From Syntrophorhabdus sp. (GTDB taxonomy: Bacteria; Desulfobacterota; BSN033; UBA1163): a stretch of DNA of 24,824 nt. Positions 16,068-23,012 of this stretch are shown one piece after another. Where the stretch lies: contig DYHU01000015.1 in NCBI GenBank assembly GCA_020724025.1, positions 1-24,824 of the forward strand. The letters run 5' to 3'. The notes below the pieces were generated by a model, which was not told where the DNA came from, did no database searches, and was given only the letters and a program-made list of their open reading frames with translations. How positions within the stretch are numbered: position 1 is the first letter of the stretch; every line of letters begins with the position of its first letter. Made by a program: the position numbers and the translations under genes.

Positions 16068-17348
16068 ATGAATGTGACGGTTGAAGAGACTAGTTCCATA
16101 AAGAAGAAGGTTAATATTGAAATTCCCCCAGAGCAGGTGACGAAAGAGATCGAATCCTTCTACCGGGAAGTGGGGAAGCAAGCGAAAATCAAGGGATTCA
16201 GGCCCGGCAAGGTTCCCAGGAATATTCTGGAGAGACACTTCCAAGACTATGTCAAGTCAGAAGTGATTCAGAAACTGATCCAGGAGTCTTATCCGGCCGC
16301 CCTTTCCGAAAAGGATCTCCATCCGGTCTCTCCTCCCGTGATCGACCCCGGGGAGCTGGAGAGCGGAAAACCTTTTCAATATTCAGCCACCGTTGAAGTC
16401 AAACCCGAGATCAAAATTGATGGCTACATCGGTTTAAATATTGAAGGGAAGAAAGAGAGCGCAAAAGAGGAAGAGGTTGAGGAAAGACTGAAAGGCCTTC
16501 AAAATCTCCACGCTCAGTTGAGAACGGTTCCAGAACCCAGGGCCGTTCGGTCAGGAGATCATGTCGTCATTGATTACGAAGCCAGAATGGACAATAAACC
16601 ATTAGAAGAGGGGAAGGTGGTTGACTTTACCGTCGAGGTTGGGAGCGGGCGGTTCATCCCGGCTTTGGAAGAGAAGATGATTGGCTTGAAACCGGAGGAG
16701 GAAAAGGAGATAGAGGTTCCCTTTCCCGAAGATTACGGGTATAAGAAATGGGCGGGGAAGACGGTTTCCTTCCTCGTCAAAGTTAAAGAGATAAAGGAGA
16801 AAGTCCTTCCGCCTCTGGATGATGAATTTGCGAAAGATCTGGGGGATTACTCCTCCCTCGAGGATTTAAAGGGTAAACTGAAGGAAGAGATCGAAAAAGA
16901 GAAGGAGTTGATGCTTGACCGGCAATTGAAAGATCAGATGATTGAGCAGTTGATTCAGGCCAACTCCTTTGAGGTTCCTGAGAATATGGTCGTGGAGCAA
17001 GCCAAGGCCCTCGTCTCGGATACCAAATTGAGATTGGCCGCCCAGGGGGTTGCCCTAAAAAATTTGAACATCCCGGAGGAGAAACTCCAGGAAGATTATC
17101 GGGAAGTGGCGCAGAAGCAGGTCCGAACCTATTTGATCCTTGAAAAGATTGCCGCACAGGAAGGGATTACCGTGACCGATGAGGAGGCGGACGAACGTCT
17201 CCAGTCCATTTCAGAGAGAACCCATCAGAAGTTCGATGTGGTGAAACGATATTATGAGAAGAATGGATTGATGCCAGAGCTAAAGACAGGGATCCTGACC
17301 GATAAGACCCTGAACTTTCTCCTGGAGAAAGCCAATGTTTCGCATTAA
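16068..17348 (+). CDS. tig: Trigger factor, ribosome-associated chaperone/PPIase
   Basis: The 426-residue protein has the three-domain order of trigger factor. The N-terminal ribosome-binding domain contains the signature GFRPGKVP at residues 43-50. The FKBP-like PPIase domain, about 150-245, has GDHVVIDYEARMDNKPL, FIPALEEKMIGLKPEEEKEI and VPFPEDYGYKKWAGKTVSF. The C-terminal chaperone domain, about 250-426, is mostly charged helix. It binds near the ribosome exit tunnel and shields nascent chains. AAAGGG sits 8 nt before ATG 16068. It is followed by clpP and clpX, the classical proteostasis order, but separated from clpP by 249 bp of repeats. Length is normal. Confidence 0.96.
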   Translation: MNVTVEETSSIKKKVNIEIPPEQVTKEIESFYREVGKQAKIKGFRPGKVPRNILERHFQDYVKSEVIQKLIQESYPAALSEKDLHPVSPPVIDPGELESGKPFQYSATVEVKPEIKIDGYIGLNIEGKKESAKEEEVEERLKGLQNLHAQLRTVPEPRAVRSGDHVVIDYEARMDNKPLEEGKVVDFTVEVGSGRFIPALEEKMIGLKPEEEKEIEVPFPEDYGYKKWAGKTVSFLVKVKEIKEKVLPPLDDEFAKDLGDYSSLEDLKGKLKEEIEKEKELMLDRQLKDQMIEQLIQANSFEVPENMVVEQAKALVSDTKLRLAAQGVALKNLNIPEEKLQEDYREVAQKQVRTYLILEKIAAQEGITVTDEEADERLQSISERTHQKFDVVKRYYEKNGLMPELKTGILTDKTLNFLLEKANVSH

Positions 17349-17597
17349 AATCCCTCCCCACCGTCCGGCGCCAAAGTCCCACTGCTGGGCTTGGCGTGAG
17401 AAGTGCGGCTCTGGACGGCGGCGCCTCCCTTTGCCCTCCGGGTCAGAGACCGCTCCCTCCGGGGCAGGAGCCCCTCTGGGGCGGAGCCTGGGTCGGAGAC
17501 CAAAGGGAGGAGAAAATATTCCCCCCTTTTTCTAAAGGGGGGCGAGGGGGGATTAGATAACCTTTTTCAAAGAACTAAAGTGATAAGGAAGGGGAAA
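17349..17597. repeat. GC-rich repeat insertion between tig and clpP
   Basis: CCTCCCTTTG (17424-17433) pairs with CAAAGGGAGG (17501-17510), enclosing near-direct repeats GGGTCAGAGACC and GGGTCGGAGACC. A second hairpin, CCCCCCTTT (17521-17529) with AAAGGGGGG (17534-17542), is an uninterrupted relative of the one split at 11542-11840. The spacer stays open in the clpP frame but its coding look is accidental. Confidence 0.7.
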
Positions 17598-18197
17598 ATG
17601 AACTTGATACCGATTGTGATCGAGAGGGATGGAAGAGGGGAACGGGCTTATGATATTTATTCACGCCTTTTAAAGGAGCGGATCATCTTTGTCGGCACTG
17701 CCATCGATGATGATGTGGCCAATCTGGTGATCGCCCAGATGCTCTTTCTGGAATCGGAAGACCCGGACAAGGATGTTCACCTCTATATCAATTCTCCCGG
17801 AGGGATCGTCACCTCCGGGTTGGCCATCTATGATACCATGCAGTATATCCGTCCGAAGGTTTCAACTCTGTGCATGGGACAGGCGGCAAGCATTGCGGCC
17901 CTTCTTCTATCAGCCGGGGAGAAGGGAAAGCGATTCGCTCTTCCTCATTCGAGGATCCTCATCCATCAACCCATGGGAGGATTTCAGGGGCAGGCCACGG
18001 ATGTGGACATTCAGGCGAAGGAGATTCTTCGACTTCGGGAAGAGCTGAATGCCATCCTGGCAAAACATACCCTCCGGCCGTTAGAGAAGATTGGAACCGA
18101 TACGGAACGGGATTTTTATATGAACGGTCATCAGGCCAAGGAATACGGTATTATTGACGAGGTGGTTATCCAGCGTCCTGTCCGGTCTCAGGGTTAA
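17598..18197 (+). CDS. clpP: ATP-dependent Clp protease proteolytic subunit
   Basis: From ATG 17598, preceded by AAGGAAGGGG, the protein is 199 residues and starts [20 protein letters not shown], the usual ClpP beginning. The catalytic triad is S98 in MGQAAS, H123 in ILIHQP and D172 in TERDFYM, one residue offset from E. coli numbering. The frame is open upstream to 17403 but that part is repeat sequence. ClpP forms a double heptamer serine-protease chamber and works with ClpX, encoded next, to degrade tagged or damaged proteins. The gap to clpX is 30 bp, so the two are co-transcribed; tig is probably in the same operon despite the inserted repeats. Confidence 0.97.
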   Translation: MNLIPIVIERDGRGERAYDIYSRLLKERIIFVGTAIDDDVANLVIAQMLFLESEDPDKDVHLYINSPGGIVTSGLAIYDTMQYIRPKVSTLCMGQAASIAALLLSAGEKGKRFALPHSRILIHQPMGGFQGQATDVDIQAKEILRLREELNAILAKHTLRPLEKIGTDTERDFYMNGHQAKEYGIIDEVVIQRPVRSQG

Positions 18198-18227
18198 TTT
18201 CGGGGAGAGATCAGAAAGGAGGGGGAG

Positions 18228-19478
18228 ATGAAATCGAATGGAGGAAGCTACGGGAATGCATTGCACTGTTCTTTCTGCGGAAAAAGCCAGGATGAGGTGA
18301 GGAAACTCATCGCCGGGCCCACCGTCTATATCTGTGACGAATGCATCGAGCTCTGCAATGAGATCATCGCCGAAGAGACCGAGGAGAGGTTCGTTCCCGG
18401 AAAGTTAACCGTTCCCAAACCCATGGAAATCAAGGCCAGGCTGGATGAATATGTGATCGGGCAGGAACATGCCAAGAGGATTTTATCGGTAGCTGTCCAC
18501 AATCACTACAAACGAATTGACTCACGAATTCTCTCCAGCGAGGTGGAGCTTCAGAAATCGAATATCCTCCTGATCGGCCCCACAGGTTCCGGAAAGACGC
18601 TTCTGGCTCAAACGTTGGCCCGTATCCTCGATGTCCCTTTCACGATTGCGGATGCCACCTGTCTCACCGAGGCCGGATATGTGGGCGAGGATGTGGAGAA
18701 TATCATCCTGAGTCTCCTTCAGGCATCGGATTACGATATCGAACGCTGTCAGAAGGGGATTGTCTATATTGATGAGATCGATAAGATTTCAAGAAAATCG
18801 GATAGCCCATCCATTACCAGGGATGTCTCAGGGGAAGGGGTCCAACAGGCATTGCTCAAGATCATTGAAGGGACCGTGGCGAGCGTGCCGCCGAAGGGAG
18901 GCCGCAAGCATCCTCAGCAGGAATTTATTCAAATCAATACAACCAATGTCCTCTTCATCTGCGGAGGGGCTTTCGTCGGGTTGGAAAAGATCGTTGAACA
19001 GCGGGTCGGAGGAAAGACATTAGGATTTGGGGCGGACATCAAGACCAAGGAAGAACGGGATATGGGAGAGTTGCTCAAAGAGGTTCAGCCCGAGGACTTG
19101 CTGAAGTTCGGATTAATTCCCGAATTTATCGGAAGACTTCCGGTGATCGCCACCCTTTCGGAACTGAGCCTGGAAGCCCTGGTCGATATCTTGAAGAAGC
19201 CGAAGAATGCCCTCGTCAAACAGTATCAGAAACTTTTTGATTTTGAGAATGTGAAACTCCGATTCACAGAAGGAGCCCTGACATCCATTGCGAAGGAAGC
19301 CATCAAAAGAAAGTCCGGTGCCCGGGGATTGCGGGCGATCATGGAGAACACGATGCTGGATGTGATGTATGAGCTCCCCTCTCAGCCGAACATCCGGGAA
19401 TGCATCATCAGTGAAGAGGCCGTTCTCAATCACGAAAGTCCGATCCTCCTTTATGAGAAGGAAGCGGGGGCGGCCTGA
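18228..19478 (+). CDS. clpX: ATP-dependent Clp protease ATP-binding subunit ClpX
   Basis: The 416-residue protein has the N-terminal zinc-binding domain with C14-x2-C17 and C36-x2-C39, Walker A GPTGSGKT at residues 117-124, the pore-loop GYVGEDVEN, Walker [11 protein letters not shown], the sensor region [13 protein letters not shown] and [10 protein letters not shown], and arginine-containing [12 protein letters not shown] in the small domain. It unfolds substrates and feeds them to ClpP. AGGAGGGGG lies before ATG 18228. In many relatives lon follows clpX; here the next features are tRNAs, so lon is not in this position. Length and motifs are complete. Confidence 0.97.
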   Translation: MKSNGGSYGNALHCSFCGKSQDEVRKLIAGPTVYICDECIELCNEIIAEETEERFVPGKLTVPKPMEIKARLDEYVIGQEHAKRILSVAVHNHYKRIDSRILSSEVELQKSNILLIGPTGSGKTLLAQTLARILDVPFTIADATCLTEAGYVGEDVENIILSLLQASDYDIERCQKGIVYIDEIDKISRKSDSPSITRDVSGEGVQQALLKIIEGTVASVPPKGGRKHPQQEFIQINTTNVLFICGGAFVGLEKIVEQRVGGKTLGFGADIKTKEERDMGELLKEVQPEDLLKFGLIPEFIGRLPVIATLSELSLEALVDILKKPKNALVKQYQKLFDFENVKLRFTEGALTSIAKEAIKRKSGARGLRAIMENTMLDVMYELPSQPNIRECIISEEAVLNHESPILLYEKEAGAA

Positions 19479-19517
19479 ACTTGACATTAAGGAGATGATT
19501 ACATAAGATTTCAGTAA

Positions 19518-19570
19518 GGGCGGATAGCTCAGTTGGGAGAGCATCCCGACTGCAAGTCGGGAGGGTTGCA
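19518..19570 (+). pseudogene. Truncated tRNA-like fragment (5' two thirds) upstream of tRNA-Val
   Basis: GGGCGGATAGCTCAGTTGGG and the following GAGAGC match the 5' end of tRNA-Val(UAC) at 19595 exactly. The anticodon arm differs: CCCGA-CTGCAAG-TCGGG, which in the best register would read GCA, but two bases instead of one separate it from the D stem. After TTGCAG the T arm and acceptor 3' strand are missing, replaced by about 24 unrelated bases. It lies one tRNA length upstream of the intact gene, so a partial tandem duplication is likely. It cannot form a normal tRNA. Confidence 0.7.
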
Positions 19571-19594
19571 GTAAGCACAAGGAACGGAATAGGG

Positions 19595-19670
19595 GGGCGG
19601 ATAGCTCAGTTGGGAGAGCGCCGGCCTTACAAGCCGGAGGTCGCAGGTTCAATCCCTGTTCCGCCTACCA
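19595..19670 (+). tRNA. tRNA-Val (UAC)
   Basis: Acceptor GGGCGGA/TCCGCCT with a G-T first pair, discriminator A, CCA encoded. Anticodon arm CCGGC-CTTACAA-GCCGG gives TAC. T loop TTCAATC. Confidence 0.95.
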
Positions 19671-20013
19671 ATCGTTTTGCCGAAGGCAAAACGAGTTATG
19701 AGTTTTGAGTTCGTAGTTCGGAGTTAAAAACGGTTTTTTAATCTAAACTTCTTATTATTTAGTGTCTGTTTATAAACTAACGGTTTCCAAAAAGGTCGTC
19801 ATTCCGGCGGAAGCCGGAATCCAGGGTTCCCGGTGAAAATCGGGACCCAGTCTTTGAGATGGTTCCCGACTTTCGTCGGGACAACGACTGGATGCCCCCG
19901 TATCAAGTACGGGGCAGGCTTCTCAAGTCCGGCATGACGGAATAACGGAATTTATAAACAGACTCTATTTAAACTCAACACTCTGAACTCCTAACGCCGA
20001 ACTGGTCAGCAGT
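19671..20013. repeat. 343-bp spacer: hairpin 19673-19693, AGTTCGGAGT repeat, 200-bp MITE-like element 19764-19963
   Basis: CGTTTTGCC-GAA-GGCAAAACG (19673-19693) is a perfect 9-bp stem after tRNA-Val, perhaps a terminator or processing signal. The AGTTCGGAGT-type repeat follows to 19725. The element at 19764-19963 has 13-bp perfect inverted ends (GTCTGTTTATAAA / TTTATAAACAGAC) and a GTCATTCCGGCGGAAGCCGG core with several more hairpins such as TCCCGACTTTCGTCGGGA. No gene is seen. Confidence 0.72.
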
Positions 20014-20090
20014 GGGGGCGTAGTTCAATTGGTTAGAGCGCCGGCCTGTCACGTCGGAGGTTGCGGGTTCAAGCCCCGTCGCTCCCGCCA
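20014..20090 (+). tRNA. tRNA-Asp (GUC)
   Basis: Acceptor GGGGGCG/CGCTCCC with one G-T pair, discriminator G, CCA encoded. Anticodon arm CCGGC-CTGTCAC-GTCGG gives GTC. Its 3' end TCGCTCCCGCCAGA (20079-20092) is repeated at 20424-20437. Confidence 0.94.
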
Positions 20091-20094
20091 GATT

Positions 20095-20127
20095 AGCAAA
20101 GCCCTGCTCCATGAGCAGGGCTTTGCT
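20095..20127. repeat. Perfect 15-bp stem-loop directly after tRNA-Asp
   Basis: AGCAAAGCCCTGCTC (20095-20109) and its exact complement (20113-20127) flank a CAT loop. Only TTA follows, so it is a poor intrinsic terminator; it lies 9 bp before the GIY-YIG start and may hide or end the tRNA transcript or belong to the inserted element. Confidence 0.75.
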
Positions 20128-20136
20128 TTATGAACC

Positions 20137-20391
20137 ATGGCTTATTACGTCTATATCATCCAGAGTGAAAAAGACGGAAGTTATTATATTGGTCAAACCT
20201 CAGATTTAAAGGAGCGGCTGAAACCCCACAACGAACGGCGAAGTGCATATACCAGAAGTAAGGTGCCATGGAAGTTAATTTGTCAGGAGATATTCAGCTC
20301 AAGAAGTGAGGCTATGAATCGTGAGCGTGAGATCAAGGGGAAGAAGAACAGAGCTTATATAGAGCAACCGGTTAGAGCGTCCCGAGTGTGA
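20137..20391 (+). CDS. Small GIY-YIG endonuclease-domain protein, lodged in the tRNA-Asp unit
   Basis: The 84-residue protein is almost entirely one GIY-YIG domain: YYVYIIQSEKDGSYYIGQTS (residues 3-22), a basic K-E-R-L-K-P-H-N-E-R-R-S-A-Y-T-R segment, and SRSEAMNREREIKGKK with the conserved acidic residue near position 64. This is the UPF0213-like short form. The last nine residues, EQPVRASRV, and the stop codon are encoded by sequence derived from a tRNA (remnant at 20370-20435), so the C-terminus looks re-formed by a junction. No ribosome site is evident before ATG 20137, where the tRNA-proximal hairpin ends 9 bp upstream. The product may cut DNA and promote its own spread into tRNA genes; that is an inference. 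A plain housekeeping UPF0213 protein is the alternative. Confidence 0.75.
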   Translation: MAYYVYIIQSEKDGSYYIGQTSDLKERLKPHNERRSAYTRSKVPWKLICQEIFSSRSEAMNREREIKGKKNRAYIEQPVRASRV

Positions 20392-20435
20392 ATCGGGAAG
20401 GTTGTCCCGACTTAAGGTCGGGATCGCTCCCGCCA
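20370..20435 (+). pseudogene. Degenerate copy of the 3' part of tRNA-Asp
   Basis: GGTTAGAGCG (20370-20379) equals the tRNA-Asp D-arm segment 20031-20040, and TCGCTCCCGCCAGA (20424-20437) equals its 3' end 20079-20092. Between them the anticodon arm is TCCCGA-GTGTGAA-like-TCGGGA and the T arm is replaced by a TCCCGACTTAAGGTCGGGA hairpin. No 5' acceptor strand is present, so it is not a working tRNA. A good terminator follows, as expected for the original end of a tRNA unit. Confidence 0.65.
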
Positions 20436-20444
20436 GAATTTGAA

Positions 20445-20476
20445 AGAGGCAGCCCAATGGGCCGCCTCTTTTTTTT
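20445..20476 (+). terminator. Rho-independent terminator after the tRNA-Asp/GIY-YIG locus
   Basis: AGAGGC-A-GCCC-AAT-GGGC-C-GCCTCT stem-loop followed by eight T (about 20469-20476). One A-C mismatch in the stem. Confidence 0.9.
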
Positions 20477-20565
20477 AGGGTTGATTTGATCTGAAAAATC
20501 ATATAAATTACCATTCATCGCTTTTCAGATACTCAATATTTCTATTCGATGAGGAGGAAATAGGA

Positions 20566-20907
20566 ATGGAGAAGAAAAAGAAACCTTTAGAGAGGATGAC
20601 GGCCAAAGAATTGAGGGAGAGGGCCCTCGGAATGCCCGGAATCCATGGCGTCCATGCGATGAAGAAAGAAGAGTTGATCGTTGCCATGCGGAAAGCTATG
20701 GGCATTACCGAACCGGAGACCAAAAAGGAAAAGCTGATCGTTGCCAAAAAAGAGAAAGTGGTACTGACCGTCCCCCAACTGAAACAGAGAGCAAAAGAGC
20801 TCAGAGCAAAAAGGGAAGAATTGTTACAGGAAAGAAATTTTAAGATGGCTCAAATTTTAAGAAAACGAATCAACCGGTTGAAGAAAATGACACGAAGAGC
20901 CGCCTAA
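20566..20907 (+). CDS. Small basic protein with Rho_N/SAP-like N-terminal segment
   Basis: The 113-residue protein is highly charged, with many K and R. Residues 11-46 (MTAKELRERALGMPGIHGVH, then AMKKEELIVAMRKAMGI) follow the Rho N-terminal/SAP helix-extended loop-helix pattern used for nucleic-acid binding. The C-terminal part, about 70-108, is a predicted long helix with QERNFKMAQILRKRINRLKK, loosely like a UVR coiled hairpin. No catalytic residues are visible. A good GAGGAGG ribosome site precedes ATG 20566. It stands alone after a terminator and before a glycosyltransferase. It could modulate transcription or bind structured DNA/RNA; both are inferences. Confidence 0.7.
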   Translation: MEKKKKPLERMTAKELRERALGMPGIHGVHAMKKEELIVAMRKAMGITEPETKKEKLIVAKKEKVVLTVPQLKQRAKELRAKREELLQERNFKMAQILRKRINRLKKMTRRAA

Positions 20908-20911
20908 CCTT

Positions 20912-20995
20912 ATTTCGGATTTCGGAATGCGGATTTCGGAATAGAAGAATATTTTGAATTATCATTCCGCAATCTGAATTCCGCAATCCGCAATC
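20912..20995. repeat. Inverted short repeat upstream of the glycosyltransferase
   Basis: ATTTCGGATTTCGGAATGCG-type sequence (20912-20940) is mirrored by ATTCCGCAATCTGAATTCCG and CAATCCGCAATC (20964-20995). It fills the gap up to the glycosyltransferase ATG and leaves no visible ribosome site. Confidence 0.65.
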
Positions 20996-21002
20996 TCGAA
21001 CC

Positions 21003-21836
21003 ATGCCCAAGGTCTCGGTCATACTTCCCACCTATAATCGACTGCCCATGTTGAAAGAGGCGGTCCAGTCCGTTCTGGCCCAGGATTTTGAAGATTTTGA
21101 ATTGATCGTTGTGGATGACGGATCTACTGACGGAACTCCCGAAGAGATGAAGCAATATGGGGGAAGGGTCAAAGTCATTGAGCACATTGAGAATAGAGGT
21201 GTCAGTGCAGCCAGGAATAGAGGCATCCTTAATGCCAGGGGGAAATATATCGCCTTCCTGGATTCGGACGACTTATGGGTAAAGGGAAAATTAAAAATCC
21301 AGGTTGCCTTTTTGGACGACAACCCGCACTACCCTCTTTGTTATACCGACGAGATCTGGATCCGGAGGGGGAAGAGAGTCAACCCGATGAAGAAGCATGC
21401 GAAATATTCCGGCTGGATCTTTGAGAAATGCCTCCCCCTCTGCATCATCAGTCCTTCCTCGGCCATGATGAGAAAGAACCTCTTCTCAAAAGTTGGTCTA
21501 TTCGATGAAGCCCTTCCGGTGTGTGAGGATTATGACTTCTGGCTCAGGGTTTCAGTCCGGTTTCCTATCTTTTTTTTCAATAAGAAACTGATTATCAAAC
21601 GAGGCGGGCATCCCGATCAACTCTCACAGCGTTCCTGGGGAAATGACCGCTACCGTGTGATGGCGCTCGAAAAACTCCTTTCCGAACCCCCTCTCAACTC
21701 CGAAGAGAGGGAGATGGTTCTCAAAGAAATGAAGAAGAAATGCCAGGTCCTCTCAGCGGGGTTTTTAAGAAGGGAAAACGAACTGGAGGGAAGATATTAT
21801 CAGGAGGTCATGAGGAGGTATGGAATTGAAATGTAA
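21003..21836 (+). CDS. Glycosyltransferase family 2
   Basis: The 277-residue protein opens PKVSVILPTYNRLPMLKEAV and has the GT-A hallmarks: VVDDGSTDGT with DDG at residues 38-40, VSAARNRGI at 67-75, and FLDSDDLW with DSDD at 87-90 for sugar-nucleotide and metal binding. Residues 165-178 (GLFDEALPVCEDYDFW) contain the ED-Y acceptor/catalytic-base region. No membrane segment is visible, so it acts at the inner face of the membrane on a glycan, lipid or peptide acceptor that cannot be named. No ribosome site is seen before ATG 21003 because an inverted repeat directly abuts it. It is not part of a recognisable polysaccharide cluster. Confidence 0.9.
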   Translation: MPKVSVILPTYNRLPMLKEAVQSVLAQDFEDFELIVVDDGSTDGTPEEMKQYGGRVKVIEHIENRGVSAARNRGILNARGKYIAFLDSDDLWVKGKLKIQVAFLDDNPHYPLCYTDEIWIRRGKRVNPMKKHAKYSGWIFEKCLPLCIISPSSAMMRKNLFSKVGLFDEALPVCEDYDFWLRVSVRFPIFFFNKKLIIKRGGHPDQLSQRSWGNDRYRVMALEKLLSEPPLNSEEREMVLKEMKKKCQVLSAGFLRRENELEGRYYQEVMRRYGIEM

Positions 21837-21837
21837 A

Positions 21838-21957
21838 CAAATGACAAATATCAAAGTTCAAATGTCAAATCAAATCCAAAGCTCAAATGTCAAAAATATT
21901 TTGGATTTTTAGAATTTGACATTCATTTGTCATTGAGATTTTGGCATTTGTCATTTT
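21838..21957. repeat. AAATGACAAAT inverted-repeat block between glycosyltransferase and parB-like gene
   Basis: AAATGACAAATATCAAAG, with further CAAATGTCAAA copies, is mirrored by TTTGACATTCATTTGTCATT and GGCATTTGTCATTT. It is AT-rich and can fold as one long hairpin. Confidence 0.7.
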
Positions 21958-21978
21958 TTACTTCAAAGGATGATTGAG

Positions 21979-22944
21979 ATGAAAACGATTCAGATGGTAC
22001 CTCTTGAGGAGATTGATCTTTCGGATGAGACCTTCTCCGTCAATTTTATGCCCGACCTTCAAAGCCTTCGATCCTCGATCGAGAAGATCGGATTGATTCA
22101 GCCAGTCCTTTTAAGGAAGGGAAAGGATCATTACCAGATTGTTTGCGGGTTCAGGAGGATTTCTATCTTAAAGGAACTGGAAAGTTTTGAAGTTCCGGCG
22201 ATGGTCTTTGAGGAGAGGGAACTGGATGATTTACAATTATTTATTATATCCCTCCAGGAGAATCTGACGACAAGGGGTCTCAACACTGTTGAAAAGGCCA
22301 TTGCCCTGGACAAATTGATTCATCTTTTTCAGATCGATCCTGCCGTGGCGGTCCAAACCTATCTGGCCTTGTTTTCTTTGGAACCCAACGAGAAGATATT
22401 AAGCACCTTCCTCTCTCTCGCCCGGATGGAGGATGAGATCAAAGAGTATGTATTGAGGGAAGAGGTGTCCCGATCGAATATTCGAAAACTTTCAGCCTTA
22501 TCTTCTGAGGATCGGATCGCCCTTCTTCCAATCCTTTCCCGCTTAAAATTAGGTGAGAATCGTTTAAGGGAGATGCTCACCCTCCTGAATGAGATCTCCC
22601 GGCGGGAGCGAGTCAGTATGAAGGAGATTATAGATCGCCCTGAAATTCAAGTTTTCCTTTCCCAGGAAGAACTCGCCCCCATTCAAAGGACAGAGCATGT
22701 GAAGAGGGTTCTGATGGACCTCCGTTACCCGAAGATGAGACGAATGGAGGAGGAGTTTGAGAAAAAGCGAAAGGCACTCAATCTGCCGTCAGGGGTATCC
22801 CTGTGCCATTCCCCCCATTTTGAGGGGAAGGGGTTGAGGGTTGAGTTTCAATTTGAAACTCTGGAAAAGTACAGGGACATCCTTGACGCGTTATCGCTCC
22901 TTGTCGAGCAGGAAGAGTTTCAGGAGATGATGGTTAAAACTTGA
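21979..22944 (+). CDS. ParB/Spo0J-like N-terminal-domain protein
   Basis: From ATG 21979 (8 nt after AAAGGA; the ATG at 21970 overlaps that site) the product is 321 residues. The ParB/sulfiredoxin-like domain covers about 3-105: MVPLEEIDL, DLQSLRSSIEKIGLIQPVLL, the nucleotide-binding-type box IVCGFRRISILKEL (57-60 GFRR) and SLQENLTTRGLNTVEKA. The rest is helical and charged, without a clear canonical helix-turn-helix, and ends in a region unlike chromosomal ParB. No parA lies beside it, so chromosome partition is not indicated. Its TGA is followed after 68 bp by an SPL-like radical SAM gene on the same strand. A regulatory or DNA-bound partner role for that enzyme is inferred only. Confidence 0.82.
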   Translation: MKTIQMVPLEEIDLSDETFSVNFMPDLQSLRSSIEKIGLIQPVLLRKGKDHYQIVCGFRRISILKELESFEVPAMVFEERELDDLQLFIISLQENLTTRGLNTVEKAIALDKLIHLFQIDPAVAVQTYLALFSLEPNEKILSTFLSLARMEDEIKEYVLREEVSRSNIRKLSALSSEDRIALLPILSRLKLGENRLREMLTLLNEISRRERVSMKEIIDRPEIQVFLSQEELAPIQRTEHVKRVLMDLRYPKMRRMEEEFEKKRKALNLPSGVSLCHSPHFEGKGLRVEFQFETLEKYRDILDALSLLVEQEEFQEMMVKT

Positions 22945-23012
22945 GGTTATCAGGCGATCTGGAAATCAGGATGCAGGAAACCAGAAAATCAGGGGATCAG
23001 GATGAAATAATA

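Noticed and set aside
15783..16244. 153-codon minus-strand ORF over tRNA-Leu
   Set aside because: It runs antisense through the tRNA and the start of tig. The peptide GLEPAQSFDHEIL is typical of antisense-tRNA artefacts.
17403..17597. N-terminal extension of ClpP
   Set aside because: The translated part is repeat hairpins; the ribosome site and family start are at 17598.
19113..19652. 179-codon minus-strand ORF from tRNA-Val into clpX
   Set aside because: It is antisense to tRNA-Val and to the well-supported clpX gene.
19518..20435. One tRNA split into two halves 800 bp apart
   Set aside because: The 5' acceptor GGGCGGA of the first fragment cannot pair with the CGCTCCC end of the second, so they are separate remnants.
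21979..22944. Chromosome or plasmid partition locus
   Set aside because: There is a ParB-like domain but no parA, no parS-like palindrome recognised and no replication gene.
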